Shown in pieces: positions 1-12,220 of a stretch of DNA of 64,000 nucleotides. This DNA is from Acanthaster planci. Taxonomy: Eukaryota > Echinodermata > Asteroidea > Valvatida > Acanthasteridae. The notes below the pieces were generated by a model. It was not told the DNA's origin, searched no databases, and saw nothing but the letters and a program-made list of their open reading frames with translations. Numbering within the stretch: the first letter of the stretch is position 1; every line of letters begins with the position of its first letter. Both the position numbers and the translations under genes were made by a program. The stretch covers positions 2,857,322-2,921,321 of the forward strand of contig NW_019091358.1 of the NCBI RefSeq assembly GCF_001949145.1, written 5' to 3'.

Positions 1-860
1 TTTTGCCAACTTTAGAAAAAAATTGAATGCTTTTTGCCTTCGCATGTAACAAAATAATTATAATCTGTGGTAAGAGCAGTTGCAAAGTCCGTCTAACCAT
101 AGAGCTTTGTAGCTCTATGGTCTAGCACACCTGATTCAGTCATCCGTGTGTAAATTCATCTCTTCAGCCATTAACACTTCACTAGATTTCTATGCATAGG
201 AAAAAATGAACAGATCAGTTATACCAGGATTGGATCCAGCAATTTTCCGGGGGGGGATCAGGCCGGAGATTATTTTTAAGGTTTCATTTTTGCGAACAAC
301 CGGAAACGATGATTAAGCATTACATGACATACATTGTTTACAATGGTATTGTTGTACTCACCTATTGAAAATTCAGTTATTTTTAAAAAATTATTTTCCC
401 TTTTTTACCATTTTGGTTTTTGTCTCAGAGCGGGGTCGGGGTTTGCCCTCCCCCCCGGATCCGCACCTGCAGTATTGTAACACATTTGTGATGGATCAAA
501 TTAGAAACGGTGTTGATTATTGAATATGGACCACGGAGCAAGGTTCCCCAATGGTATTATTCTGGTTAATGCTAGACCTTGACCATTTTTACCAGTTTTA
601 ATTACTGACACCTTTTTTCTTTAGTGTTGATACTCAATTCTGCATCATAAAGGCGAGGTAGTTACCTTCAAGGTTTAATAGATATTCTTGCTTTATTAAC
701 CCAGTCCAGGTGAGGCAGGGGGCCTGTGCAGCTTAATACATGTAAAGTTTATGTAGTGTTTCTTGATATTAATCCTTAGTATAAAAGTTGTGGTGTAAAC
801 TTTGAGTGAATTCTCAGTGTTAATGTGGAACTCTTCGTCATTTCACTGGATTTTTTTTAG
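1..860. other. Intron of aquaglyceroporin A
   Basis: No exon matching the copy B sequences at 12116-12220 or 12515-12641 is visible here, so this is probably intron and the N-terminal exons lie outside the window. It holds G-rich and C-rich runs near 248-257 and 450-460 that lie close to GGATCC motifs in opposite orientation, possibly the ends of a short repeat. Confidence 0.5.
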
Positions 861-998
861 GAGGTCACGTGAATCCATCCGTCACCATTGGATTAGCGTC
901 AGTGGGGAAGTTTGACTGGCGAAGGGTGCCGCTGTGGATTACCGCACAGCTAATTGGAGCCCTCGCCGCAGCAGTTGTAGTATTTGGAATATATTACC
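861..998 (+). CDS. Aquaglyceroporin A exon with first pore motif
   Basis: 138 bp, the same length as the matching exon of copy B (13571-13708). It follows a T-rich acceptor ending in AG at 859-860 and ends before GTAAGG. It encodes the first half-helix loop (HVNPS) and the following membrane helix, ending in VVFGIYY. The split codon at each edge has the same phase as in copy B. Confidence 0.88.
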
Positions 999-1261
999 GT
1001 AAGGTTAAATTCCTTTCAAATAGAAATTCTATGCTCATGTAAGTGAATATCGTTAAATGCCTCGAAGATTGTCTTTATTAAAAATGATATTTGTCAAGAT
1101 AATACCCTTTTTAAATTAGTAATCAAAAGCAAAGTATTGTAGCCCCCTTGTCTATAGAGGCATGATCCCCAGCAGTATGGTGTTTCAGATTTTATGGCTT
1201 CCAACTAGCGCCTCCTCAGCATAGATATTGACAAATGGGAGGAGCCTTTACTATATAATAG

Positions 1262-1312
1262 GGGCTGGATAGCTCAGTTGGTAGAGCGCCGGTACATGTT
1301 CCAGAGGTTGCC
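1262..1312 (+). repeat. tRNA-derived repeat head (SINE-like fragment) in an intron
   Basis: The stretch from GGGCTGGATAGCTCAGTTGG to GTAGAGCGCC matches the 5' half of a tRNA, including an A-box promoter. The 3' half lacks a recognisable B box (GGTTCGAATCC) and the cloverleaf cannot close. This fits a degenerate tRNA-derived SINE head inside an intron of aquaglyceroporin A, not a working tRNA gene. Confidence 0.55.
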
Positions 1313-1594
1313 GGTAAATTTACGCTTCTGTCAATGTCTTTGCTCATCTTTATAAATAGGACCCTATCTTCTGAGTTCAGAAAAGAGCACTGTGTCTTCA
1401 TTGCTCTGCGATGCTAACGTGTATCTTCAGTTTTCTCATTAATTTAGATGACCCAAAACTGTTTCAGCCATTGTCTCCATTACATATAATTGATCTATAA
1501 AGCCAACTTTGGCCAATCTGACACAATTGTTCATCTTAACATTAATTTTGTTCCTCGAAAATGGCAAATCTGCTGTATTCTTTCATTTGTTTAG

Positions 1595-1712
1595 CTGGCA
1601 TCAACAACTTGGATGGTGGGAATCGGACAGTATTCGGCCCTACGGGTACAGGAGTAATTTTTTGCTCATATCCACAACCGTACTTCGGAATCTGGTTGGA
1701 CTGGCAGAACAG
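1595..1712 (+). CDS. Aquaglyceroporin A extracellular-loop exon, one base short
   Basis: Encodes the extracellular loop: GINNLDGGNRTVFGPTGTG, then a CSYPQPYFGI stretch. The acceptor is TTTAG at 1590-1594 and the donor GTGAGT starts at 1713. Against copy B the last 26 bases (from GGAATC) correspond to 27, so one base is missing at about 1690-1702. Before that point the reading matches copy B in frame. After it, the frame that matches reads VGLAEQ, like the paralogue's PGFVEQ. Confidence 0.82.
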
Positions 1713-2716
1713 GTGAGTAACTGTAGGTCAATATAGACGAGTGTGTTGCACGATTGGGCTTCAAGTATAAATGGGTCATTCTCCAGATTCTGTGGAGGGA
1801 GTTACGCAACATTTTACAGTTCTGTCATATTTTCGAGATCGATGTCCCACTCTCACTTTCTTTGAAAAACGGATTTCGAATAGGGCGTGGTGCTCAGGGT
1901 CATTTTTGAAAATGGCGTTGCTGGGACGCGCGCAGCCGTTAGCCGGTCGAGTGTAATCGTCATTTGGTGGCATCTTGCTCCATACTCTCGTCGGCAGCTT
2001 GCATGAGTCGTCTCATCACTTACTGCCTACCTGTGGAACTTCGTGTTGCGCATCGTGAAGAACACATATCTTCAACTGCACCATCTCGATCTGTCTGTTG
2101 AAAAGTGTATGCACACCTCCCACCCAATCCAACGACCCACCGCTGCTAATAAGCAAGGCCAGTACAGCAAAATGCCATCCTACGAAGTATGCCGGTAATA
2201 CATTACACCAATTACCTACAAGATTCCATAACAGCTTTAGCATCATTACAATAGGGTCACGAACACGAAAGAAGAGAAAAAAGGTAGTCGTGAGCTGAGC
2301 GTGGAGTTATGGATAAATCTTGCGTATTAGTATGCTACATTATAACACGATGTAACTTGCTTCCACATGCGTTTCGAATGTTTACATTTTGCTATTAAAG
2401 CCTCGTTTGTTGATGACAGTGGAAGATGGATCGGTACACGTTCCTCGTCAGACATGTGGCGACCTTGTGAAATGATGCCACATGAACATGTTTCATTAGT
2501 ATTCAGTCAAATATGCCTTACCATACGACTAAGGGACGTAATCACTGCATGGGAATGGTGAAATGTATGCCAAAATGTAGACCCTCGCCAGTTTTCTCTT
2601 CTGAAGACAGTCACCATATTTGTGCTTTTCCAAGGTGAAAAAATTGAATGTTAACGTAATTTTTTTCTGTTAATTAATCACGAGTTTGATTCCAAGAGAT
2701 CCTCGTTTACCTATAG

Positions 2717-2934
2717 ATAATCAGCGCGGGACTTCTGTTGCACTGCACATTGGTATTTTTCGACGAGAAAAACAGCAAGCCGACCCAAGGTTTGGAAGCG
2801 TGCTTCTGTGGACTGGCTGTGACCCTCATTATCCTTGCGTGGGGCCACGACGCTGGCGCGCCAATGAACCCGGCCAGGGACTTGACTGGAAGGCTCCTGT
2901 CATGGATGGCCGGGTATGGAAACGAAGTATGGAT
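2717..2934 (+). CDS. Aquaglyceroporin A exon with second pore motif
   Basis: 218 bp, identical in length and phase to copy B exon 18897-19114. It encodes the fifth helix (TSAGLLLHCTL-like; the sequence reads ISAGLLLHCTLVFFDEKN) and the second pore loop GHDAGAPMNPARD, followed by LTGRLLSWMAGYGNEVW. Acceptor CTATAG and donor GTAAGT are both canonical. Frame is open throughout. Confidence 0.9.
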
Positions 2935-3384
2935 GTAAGTCTGCTTTCACGTACCTTCTAACTGCAGTTGTAACCCGAACAAAATCTAAAACCAAATTCA
3001 AAAAGGGCACAAACAAATTTAAAATGTATCCCAGCCCTAAATTGAAACATGTCCAATATCCACTCACACCTGCAAGCCACACTAATCACGGACCAAAAAT
3101 AACGACAGGTCTGTTAAGTGGCTTCCTTGTTCCGTGTTCAAAGGCCGGTCCGTGTACTTAAAGCAGATGCGACAGCAAAGCAAAATCTGACTTCACAAAA
3201 CGTTTGCAGCAAGATAGGCTTGAGTTGAACATGCAAATTGCTGCGGTGTGACGTCAAGCACGAGTAAAACTATTGAGCATTATTCCTGAAATCAATACCA
3301 ATACGACTTCTGCCAACAATGTCTCATTGGAAACCAGCTTTCTTGTTTTACATTTCTGATCCCGCATTTGCGGCATGCTTCCAG

Positions 3385-3542
3385 GCCTCGCGAAGCGCCT
3401 TGGTGGTTGGTGGCTACTATCGTGCCGCTGGTAGGAGGAATATGCGGCGCAAACTTCTACGTCTTCTTTGTTGAAATGCACCATCCAGAAACTATGGCCG
3501 AGGACTACCAAAGGGTTCAAGGTACCCCAGCAGAAGAACTCG
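3385..3542 (+). CDS. Aquaglyceroporin A exon with last membrane helix
   Basis: Encodes PREAPWWLVATIVPLVGGIC and the final helix GANFYVFFVEMHHP, then a short acidic cytoplasmic tail. The acceptor is CTTCCAG. The exon can end before GTAATT at 3543. If the intron is retained, the frame stops three codons on, at 3550. The tail is shorter than in copy B (158 versus 179 bp). Confidence 0.85.
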
Positions 3543-3761
3543 GTAATTAAGTGCAGATGCATTTCTTCATTTTAATGAAAACTAACATTTATGTCACGTT
3601 TTGTCCCATCTTCAATTCTTTAAACTAGATTTTTAAAGAAATCAATCAAGTAATCGATCAAATCTTTGGATGTGGACATAATGTGATGATGTAAATTGAA
3701 CGCGGACTCAATTTGTTTAAGAAATACCAGTACTTATATATGTATTCCTTATCATCTGCAG

Positions 3762-3802
3762 AAATGCAACAAAATCCGTTCCCACTGAAGCCGAGCGATT
3801 AA
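3762..3802 (+). CDS. Probable last coding exon of aquaglyceroporin A
   Basis: After a pyrimidine-containing acceptor ATCTGCAG, the phase carried from 3542 opens a 13-codon frame reading EMQQNPFPLKPSD and stop at 3800-3802. Copy B has a terminal exon of similar size in the same phase (21082-21116), which is the main support. There is no sequence identity between the two tails, so this exon is inferred from gene structure. Confidence 0.5.
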
Positions 3803-4549
3803 TGGCAGGTGGTTGCCATGACCTGTGGCATTTCTCGAGACAAGGGTGCGCAGTGTGTCAGTATTTTCCACAGGCAACAGATCATGTTCCGGAGGAAATG
3901 GGATCCTCCGTGAAAAAGGACCAGTAAAATAACACACCCATTCCAAACACATAACTTTGAAAGCTTTCTCCAGAAACTCGGCATTGGCGCTCCATTCAAA
4001 AGTATAAAGTCCGTTCTGGACCAGACTTTGTCTTCGAGTACGTCATGCTTACTGCTTCACAAAACACTCGAGCAACTGTTGAAGAAATCACAATGGTACT
4101 ATGGTACATGGTTCCATTCTTAATGAAGATATCTCTCGGGCAAGTTTATTTCAAATATTTCTTCAACCTAAACCTCAACTTCCTATTCCTCAAGTGTCGG
4201 TGTTTGAACAAACTACAGTGAACTAAATCCTGCGGGTGACGAAAAAATGCTTTGAGGAAAAGCGTATGCCGCCCTCTCGTGATATGCCGGGTCGTTCATC
4301 ACTCGCCTCGTCAACCATGAGCAATTATGTACGGCCGAGTCCGAATTACTTGGCTCAAGTTGGCTGAAGCTTGAAATTACGCACGAGTTTATGGTTTTGG
4401 CTGCAGCCACTCCTCATAGAGCCTAGTGTAATTTAAGCTACGGTGAATTAATTTGGACACGACCTAAATCTCGACGTCTTTGCCGCTTCGGCTTCGTCTT
4501 GAACTCCGGCTTCGGCTTGAGCTCCGTAAATGGTTACACACTGGAACCA

Positions 4550-4555
4550 AATAAA
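4550..4555 (+). terminator. Possible polyadenylation signal for aquaglyceroporin A
   Basis: AATAAA on the + strand about 750 bp after the predicted stop codon. It is plausible as the 3' end of copy A, but such hexamers are common in AT-rich DNA. Confidence 0.25.
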
Positions 4556-7500
4556 AAACACCGACAACTCTGACTGCCCAGCAAAGACATGAATCTTTTT
4601 GTACCAGGAAAAAAAACTTGCACTGAGCTTGTTGCTCTCAAGTCAGAGGCCCAAATTCATGAAAATGTGATCTAACATTTAGTGAAAATGGCGAGTCGAG
4701 TTTTAAGAAAGCGAGTTTTAAGATTTTAATTCAGTGCATCGAAACGAACCACTAACGTAAATGTTTTGTTAATTTTTATTATCTTATTAATATATTAATA
4801 TTATTAGATATCTTATTATTTTTGTATGAAAGTGAAGCGTACAGTTGACCATAGCATGTACAATTAGTGTTTTGCTTGTACTTTATCCTCGCGTTTACAG
4901 TTCAAGACGAAGATTCAAACTAAAGTTTCCCTTGGCAGGAAAAGACCAATATCACTCCTTCGTTGCAACAGAAAAAAGCACAACAATACTCTAAAATAAT
5001 TACAAAGCCTATTCTGGTGAATTCTAATTGAGGTTGGAACTTTTTGCATGAGTTATCCCTGCAAAGCCGTGTGTTCTCTTGGCTGACAGTAACTTCACTT
5101 AAAGCACTGCAGTTTTGTATACCCGTCTCAAGATACAGTATTTCGGTTCAGTTTTTATATTTTCTAAGTATACTTTTTATATGACTGAGTGACATCGATC
5201 GCTTAAGGGATTTCGTATCATTCATTTCAAGGTTGGATCCATCGGGACCAATTTTGGAGTGTCGGAGTGTCATTTTTTTTGGGGGGGGCGGAGCGATTAG
5301 ATATTGAGGACTTCTTTATGGGACCACTCAAGCACTTGGCTAAAATTTGAGGCCTTTCACGTGCTTTCTAAAGGGAAGACGGAAAAGAATTTTAAATACC
5401 CCTATTTTGGGGTGCACTAAAGTCCGTTTGTTCCCGCCCCACCCCAGATTCACAGCAGTGTCATAAGCATCCGAACGGCCACATCCACTGATCGCATTAC
5501 ACGCACATTATGAAGTCAGAATTTGAATCTTATCACAGAATGCGTTATCCCAGGGGATGGGGGCGGGGGTCCGTGGGCTGTAGTAAGTATCACATCCCGT
5601 CCATTTTTCGTATCGAACAAATGAGGCAATGAAAAGCGAAATGGGAGAAGTGAAAGTAGAGAATGCAGGAGCCTAAATTTACCTGCAAATTTCACGTCAA
5701 ATTCCTAGAAAACTGTCGACAAAGAGTGGCCATGGATGTACATATGCACGCATAACCAATAGCAGCCCGCTACTGTGTAGTAAAGGTTGGTGCAGTCCCC
5801 GTTTGGAAATGTTCAGCTTTCATGTTATGTCGCTCACAGGCTGTCCGGTTCGTAAGTGTGACGTTACTTCAGTTTAAACCACGCCCACTGCACATGCACT
5901 GCACATAGAGTTACAGGCATTGATCGCCTTTTACATGGAACCGGAAGTTAACGTGCAACTCCAGCGATCGTCCAATGGGAGCCTGCAAATCGTGGTGCAT
6001 CCAACTTTCTGACGAAATCACTTGCGAACCGGATAGAGGGATCCCAATACGACGCGTTTAGCATCGATCTGCGCACTTCCGCGTTTGAAAACGAGGGTGT
6101 ATGCGTCAGCTTCACACACACACACATTGACAGCGGCACGGCGAGATATACACGTTGCATATGCACTGTCTCAGCCACAAAGTGACGCCGTACCTGCTGC
6201 TCACGATAGTCGTATTACGATCATACGATTGAAAGGAAGGAGTCAAGACACAATACATAAAGATGTGTTAAATTCAGACTTTTCAGGCTGCACATTTTGG
6301 TGGAAGAGTTTGTCAAGATGACTCGATATGCGGCTTGAGAGTTGATGTGATCCTGGCCCATTAACTTGTCGATATCATGTGTATAACGTCCCCGGCCCGA
6401 GGAAACGTTGAAAACCTCAACTTTGACTTTTATCATACCAGTTGCCAACCCTTTTTGTTGAAAAGCCTAGAATTCATGGTACATGCGACTGAACCTTTGT
6501 GAACAATTTCGTCGTCATGAAATTTCTTCCGAAACTGGAAAGCGGCTCGCAGATAGTCACACGCATTGCACACAGTACACCGTTCGACAAAAAAATTGGA
6601 AGATCTAAATGAGCGAAATTCACGGTAGTATCCTGATAAATTCAACGACAAACAACCGATTCTGGCTGCATTAATTCTGAGCTATGTGTATGCAGCCAGA
6701 ACATAAAATTCGTACTTCAAAAGAAAAAATAACGGCAATTTACCTCGAACTAACGTACCTGTATATGTGATGGTTGTATAGGTGTCTGTATAATGCATGT
6801 GCAGTGTCGAGTCTGCGGGTGTGCGCGACGAAGTTCAGCAGAGAGAGCCTCAGTTTCGATACAGATATGCGCAGGCAGCGCTACCGTGAAACCCCTCCCT
6901 GGAATGCTTTCATTCCACCTGTCAGAGTGCCCCTTAATAGGATACTGCCACATTGCCTCCACTGCCTGATAACGTCACTTACACCCCGCAGAGAGACGAG
7001 GACAATTAATAATTATGTCATTCCACCCGTCAACGCTCCGCAGATTTTGTTATAAATCACTGTTAATCCCCACCGAACAATTTGCCTCCCCTAAAATTGC
7101 TCCTGTCACTCCTCAGCCTCGCAAGAAATTAATGCATGGCATCAATCAGGCTTATTGGGCGAACTGTTGACCTCATTTTATTCAACTTAGCTTTGGCCTG
7201 ACCTCTGAGCTCTCACATCAGGCATAATTCCTCAACCCTCCATTGTCACCAGTGTGATGAAATGATTTTTTGGGGGTTGGTTTAAGGTGAACTTCATATT
7301 TAAAAAACACATCTTCGACAGTTATTTGATTCATAAGTTCTAAAGTCTGGATCGGGAAAAAAAGTATGAGTCTCTTCACAGGGTATTTGAAATTGACATA
7401 CGATGCGTGTGCGTGCTACCATAGCAGTAAAATCGGTGATTCTGTTTGCACATGAGTATTAGATTTTGCTTTCTCAGTTCTCAAGCCACTACTAAAGGAA

Positions 7501-8194
7501 TTTTCCTTCAAGCACACAAAACTTGGATCCTTGTATTGTATCATGAACTGATCTGAAATAGATGAGTAGGGCGTCGGTTTCATCGTACTCGGTCACTCAT
7601 TTAGAGATCCGATGTCATGTGCATTGCTTTGAAACGACGTCCTTTTTTATCCGTACATGTATTTGCTGCGGTTGCAAGAGAAAGAGTGCTGATTTCACTT
7701 AAAAAGTAGGGCCCATTATAGCAATAAGTGTCCAGAAACGCGTCCCGCAGGAAAGCCGGTAGAATTTTATTTTCACGTACATTAAGACTGAGAAAATTAT
7801 TAACCAACAAAGTGTTGGTTAATTTGACCAAACCTGCATTTATAAAGACTGCCTGAAAATATTTGTGAATGACCACATCGACTCGTAAAAACCTTCAGGG
7901 GAAAAGAACAAGTATGCCAAACAGTCACCCCACACACATATTACACCTATATACAATGTATATTCGTGATTGAAATAAATTTAAAGATGTCGTTTCACGT
8001 ATCCATTATTTTATTTGCTTATTATGCGATTAAAGTATAATGAAAATACCAGAACAGTCATTTTGGGGTGGACTTGTGCCGGTCTCTTGCCTCGTCCAAA
8101 CATCCGAGCCCGACTCCGTCCAAAAGTGGGCTTGAGGCCGGTTAAGTCCTCTGCAACACTAGAGACGATGTTTGCAACACTGTAAAACCTCTCT

Positions 8195-8341
8195 TCGTAG
8201 GCACATGGAGGAAGGACACAGGAGTTACAACTCTGGCACATCAAAGTGCTCGATGTCATCGCTGCTTGGTCAGACGAACAATAGTAAACATTCCAAAAAA
8301 TGCCTGATTATTGCCCGCAGCTTTGCCAGACAAGTGGGGCC
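8195..8341 (+). repeat. Dispersed repeat R1, copy 1
   Basis: Contains CATGGAGGAAGGACACAGGA, a middle part with AACATTCCAAAAA, and the end GCCAGACAAGTGGGG. The same order of motifs recurs at 46965-47110 with small differences. The two copies are therefore members of one dispersed family of at least about 145 bp. Confidence 0.7.
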
Positions 8342-11300
8342 AGTAAGCAATTGTAGCAATTAATGTTTGTGGTGTTTTCTTTGCCATCAACCACAACTTC
8401 GGTGACCAGGAAATAGAAAGAAAATATGTAACATTAGATTTTGATGTACTTTTCCATTATCCATACAATGTTTGTAATTTTATTTTGTTAGTCCAAAACG
8501 TCAGTTTTCAAAGTCTTTGTACAACTTTGGCTAAGACTGGCCAACAACATGTTGACCACCACAGGACAGTTCACGAAAAATAAAATGTGCTGTTTCATCA
8601 CAAGGGGTGACCATGAGATCTCATAAAATACCTTTTTGTGTAAATTGTGTAATAAAAATCATTCAAATAAAATACAAAAAAACCTTAGGGATTTTTTTCC
8701 CCAAAATAAGTTCAGAAGAAAGCGTTAGATGGGCAATAGCTGCACATGAACACTGCGCAAGAATTAAATTTGACGTTGTTCTCAGATCATACCAAGCACC
8801 AGCGATTGCATGAATATTCAACTTCTTATACCGACGTACACGACGTTTTAAGGATCCAGATTACCAGCGAAAAATTGCGGCGATGATCGTGGAGTACAAA
8901 GGGGGCCTACGGTTGTGAAACAGGTGGTATATGCGTAGCAAGCATTCACTGCGCTCTGGCTATGGACGTGCTGGACATGCCAGAAAGCGGTGATTGGCTA
9001 CATGTTATAGCCCGGGCAGTTCAACTCCTTCTGTGTCCTTCCCCCATGGGAGGCATTGCACGCCACAAGTTTTTTTCCCTGTAATTTCGAATCCATTGTT
9101 GTGAACCACAGGCTACCCCTTCACGAGCAATTTTCGCACAAACATTCAGTACCCACTTCAGTCCACGTGTCAGCACTATTATGTTACTGCTTAATACCCG
9201 TAGTTGCAGAACAATGCCACGCAGGTTTCAGTTTTCATGTACCACCAAGGAGAGAAGGTTTGCGCGTTTACCATGTTAAATCAACCTCTTTTGTACTAAC
9301 AGTGCTAGTTGTGAGAAAAACTGTTGAGTGTGAACTCAAAGTTTGTAAGCTGTCAACTCTAAAAATAGTTGTTTTTATTGAGTAAATGCTTCCCCCTTGA
9401 AAAGCGAAATGTGTCAAACTGTCAAAGTCTTCTGTGGTCATCTAAACTCTTAATCTCTAGCCATGCAAAATACACAATGGAAGAACATTTCACATGACAG
9501 AAGTTTTCACAGTGGATTCATCTGCTCGTTGTGGGAGGAGCGAGTTTGTGCGATGAAGACTAACCCATCAGGATATAAATACGTACGCAGCATCTGTGTT
9601 TTAAACCTCAAAGATAACTTTGGCCGCGTGACAAAAAACTACGGACCAGGACCGAGGAGAACGTCAATACAACCGAGTATATGCGCGGCTGATGAGGAGA
9701 AAGGGGTGTGCTTGCCCTGGAAAATCATGGGAAAATAAAGAAAAGGATAAAAGAGGCAAGACAATGAAAGAAAAGAAAAGGGCAAGAGAAAAGGGAATGG
9801 AAATCGTCAATTTCCCAACAAAATACCTCAGAATCAGCCCCCCCCCGTCGAATGTTTTCACTTGTAAGTTCAGTCTGCTACTATTGCCTCCCCCGCCCTC
9901 GGCCAATATGCCCCTCCCTCCTGGCGACACCCCTCAGGCAGTGGCTTATCAACGTGATCACACTCGTTCAGTCTTCCCCCAAATATGAAGCCAAATCACC
10001 AGTCCCTCTTAGTTGGTCCTTAAGCCTAAGGTTCACATTTCCGGTAATTCGCGGAATTCTGTTAAAACCTAACCGGCGCTGTATACTTCTCACAAGCTGA
10101 ATGCTGAATTCATCTCATGCATACAGTAACAACAATCGGGGCTTTTAAACAACCACGTTATTTCCCTTTTAACTTCATACATATACAGCTGAAAGGGGAA
10201 TGTACCGTAAGTTTTTAAAGCACTGATTGCCACGATTTTCACCCCAAAAGCCTGTATAGCCAAATCCCAGCCATTTTGCTTCCATCAGAAGGCAAATTTG
10301 AAAAACGACTGTTCGGGGAACCATGCAGTCTAGGTGACAAAAACACAGCATGTAAACACTACGTAGGCCCTACAGTATGGTTCAGCATTGACATTGGATG
10401 ACAGTCTTAAGCGGTATTATTTCAACTGCCTGTTTGCAAGGTTTTACTTTTCGACTGTAAGGTACTAATTGTTATTGTAATCTGTATTATATGTTCCCAG
10501 TCTTGCTTGGAACAAAACGTGCTCGGTAGTCGATAGTGATGTCTGTGTGTTAGGTGCACAGCGCATGCGTGGTTTTCATGTTCCTCCGCGAATCAAAGCA
10601 ACGATCATATTAAAAGACCATTCAACTAGAAGCTGCGATAATTCACAGCCGCACTAAAGCACAGTTTTGTGCTTGGCCTGTCGAGCTTGTAAGTCAAGTG
10701 TGCTCTGCAGGATCTGTGAACAGTACTAACAACAACACTTATGTGTGAGGTCGTTTGACTGTCCATGGGTAGAGAACAGTGTTCCTGATTGAAAGGTGGT
10801 GAGTTGTAATTGGAAATGATTCCGCCACACGGACACTTTTTTTTCAGTTTTGCACGCGAACCTAGCTGTGTTAATACATGTATAGGTTGTCCCGGCCAAT
10901 TTCGGGAAATGCGCTGTTTAATTTGTAAAATAAAAATTCACTTTCGCGTGGATTTTGAAAATGCCTTAAAACCTTGTTTCTTTTTTTGCAATACGAGCAT
11001 TCGACTTCGTTTTGCCTCCTTCAAATAAATGAATGTGAATTACGTTTCATTAAAGAGGTTATAAATAAGTGATTGGGATTTCGATTTGACCTATTCGTTG
11101 CCAATAGTAACCAATGTGCAATCATATTCACCGAAAATCTGTCTTTTACCGTAAACCTTCGGTACTGAGTATTCATTTTCATTTGCTGTAATTCAAATTC
11201 ACAGGTTCACTTTGATTAGAAATATACAGGGTTACAGTAATCATGACACCATAATGAATGTAATGTTACTCGTGAAGGATTATAGTGTGTTTTTTATCAA

Positions 11301-12115
11301 ACTGTACACCAAACAAAGTCTATAATTTTTCTGCATCTTCCGGTTCAGCCATTGCAAGAAGGCCATGATATGTGAAATTTTATGTGATTGTGGCAAAAAC
11401 GTGGCACGAGAAGGAAAGGTTACCTCGAGTCAGCGTCGGTGTATGTGTAGGATTCGTACAAAAGTCGGTGTGTTTCCAAAGACAACATGAATGGTTGTGT
11501 ATCAGTCATGAATATTCAAACATTTAACCATTCTATAAACACTTCTAAGAATATAGCTTCTGTTAGTACACAAACAATTTCAATTCTTGACCAGGTATAC
11601 CTCGAATACCACTTCGCTTCAAATGAAAATCGTGCTTTTGAAAGACTGCCAGATTCGCGAGATTTCATCCCTTATAGTTGGTATAATATTATGTGTCGTA
11701 CTGTAGTGTACAGCTGTGTTAGTTATGTGGTTGTCTTTGATCGTCACAGCTATTGTACCATTATTTACGGTGATCTCTTGCCATGGTATTACACCTATGT
11801 TTGTCATAAAGAATAAACAGTGGTTTCTGGAGTTGGACATCATTTATGTTCAGTGTGTTCCCTGAGTGCTCTTCCTGTTTAATTTGGGGACGGAATCTCT
11901 GTCCTCCCACGTCTAACTGACGTGGAGCTGGTCCCGCTACATCATGAAACCTTTTCCTACAACTTGCGACAGATGTTGGAGTAAACAAATTTGAAAAATA
12001 GAAACCCGTTCTTTGTAAATTTCAGTACAGGCCTGATAATAAGAGTTCTACCCTTTTCATAGACTGATGAAGACGTGACGATTGTCGCAGGCAGAAACTG
12101 TAGGCTCTGTTGACG

Positions 12116-12220
12116 ATGGGTTTGCCTCTGGTTCCGAAGAGGGCGCGGAACTGCATCACGGTTAAGAATGAGATCGTACGGGGAATGCTTGCAGAAATGG
12201 CTGGGATATTCGTACTCGTA
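12116..12220 (+). CDS. Aquaglyceroporin B exon 1
   Basis: Encodes a short basic N terminus (MGLPLVPKRAR) and the start of helix 1 (LAEMAGIFVLV). It ends in phase 0 before GTAAGT. An in-frame TAG lies 15 bases upstream of the ATG, which supports this start unless an unseen splice site falls between them. Confidence 0.85.

Larger units (their letters stand above)
861..3802 (+). pseudogene. Aquaglyceroporin copy A, 3' part, with a frame-breaking exon
   Basis: Membrane channel of the MIP family, predicted to pass water and glycerol across the plasma membrane. Five exons are visible: 861-998, 1595-1712, 2717-2934, 3385-3542 and probably 3762-3802. The N-terminal exons lie left of the window. The first pore motif reads GGHVNPSVTIG, with NPS instead of NPA. 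The second reads PMNPARD, and the D after NPAR is the aquaglyceroporin signature. Exon boundaries and phases match the complete paralogue at 12116-21116. Exon 1595-1712 is 118 bp where the paralogue has 119 bp, so joining the predicted exons gives a stop codon at the start of the next exon. Elsewhere the frame is open and the splice sites are good. This is either a young pseudogene or a one-base sequence error in a working gene. Family assignment is very sure; pseudogene status is not. Confidence 0.8.
3803..12115. other. Region between the two aquaglyceroporins
   Basis: I see no supported exon in this 8.3 kb. A possible polyadenylation signal AATAAA for copy A lies at 4550-4555. A dispersed repeat lies at 8195-8341. 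The remaining open frames are short and look like chance. Promoter and 5' UTR of copy B should lie towards the right end but no convincing core promoter is seen. Confidence 0.5.

Noticed and set aside
1262-1312. Functional tRNA gene
   Set aside because: Only the 5' half and A box fit; the T arm and acceptor stem cannot be formed.
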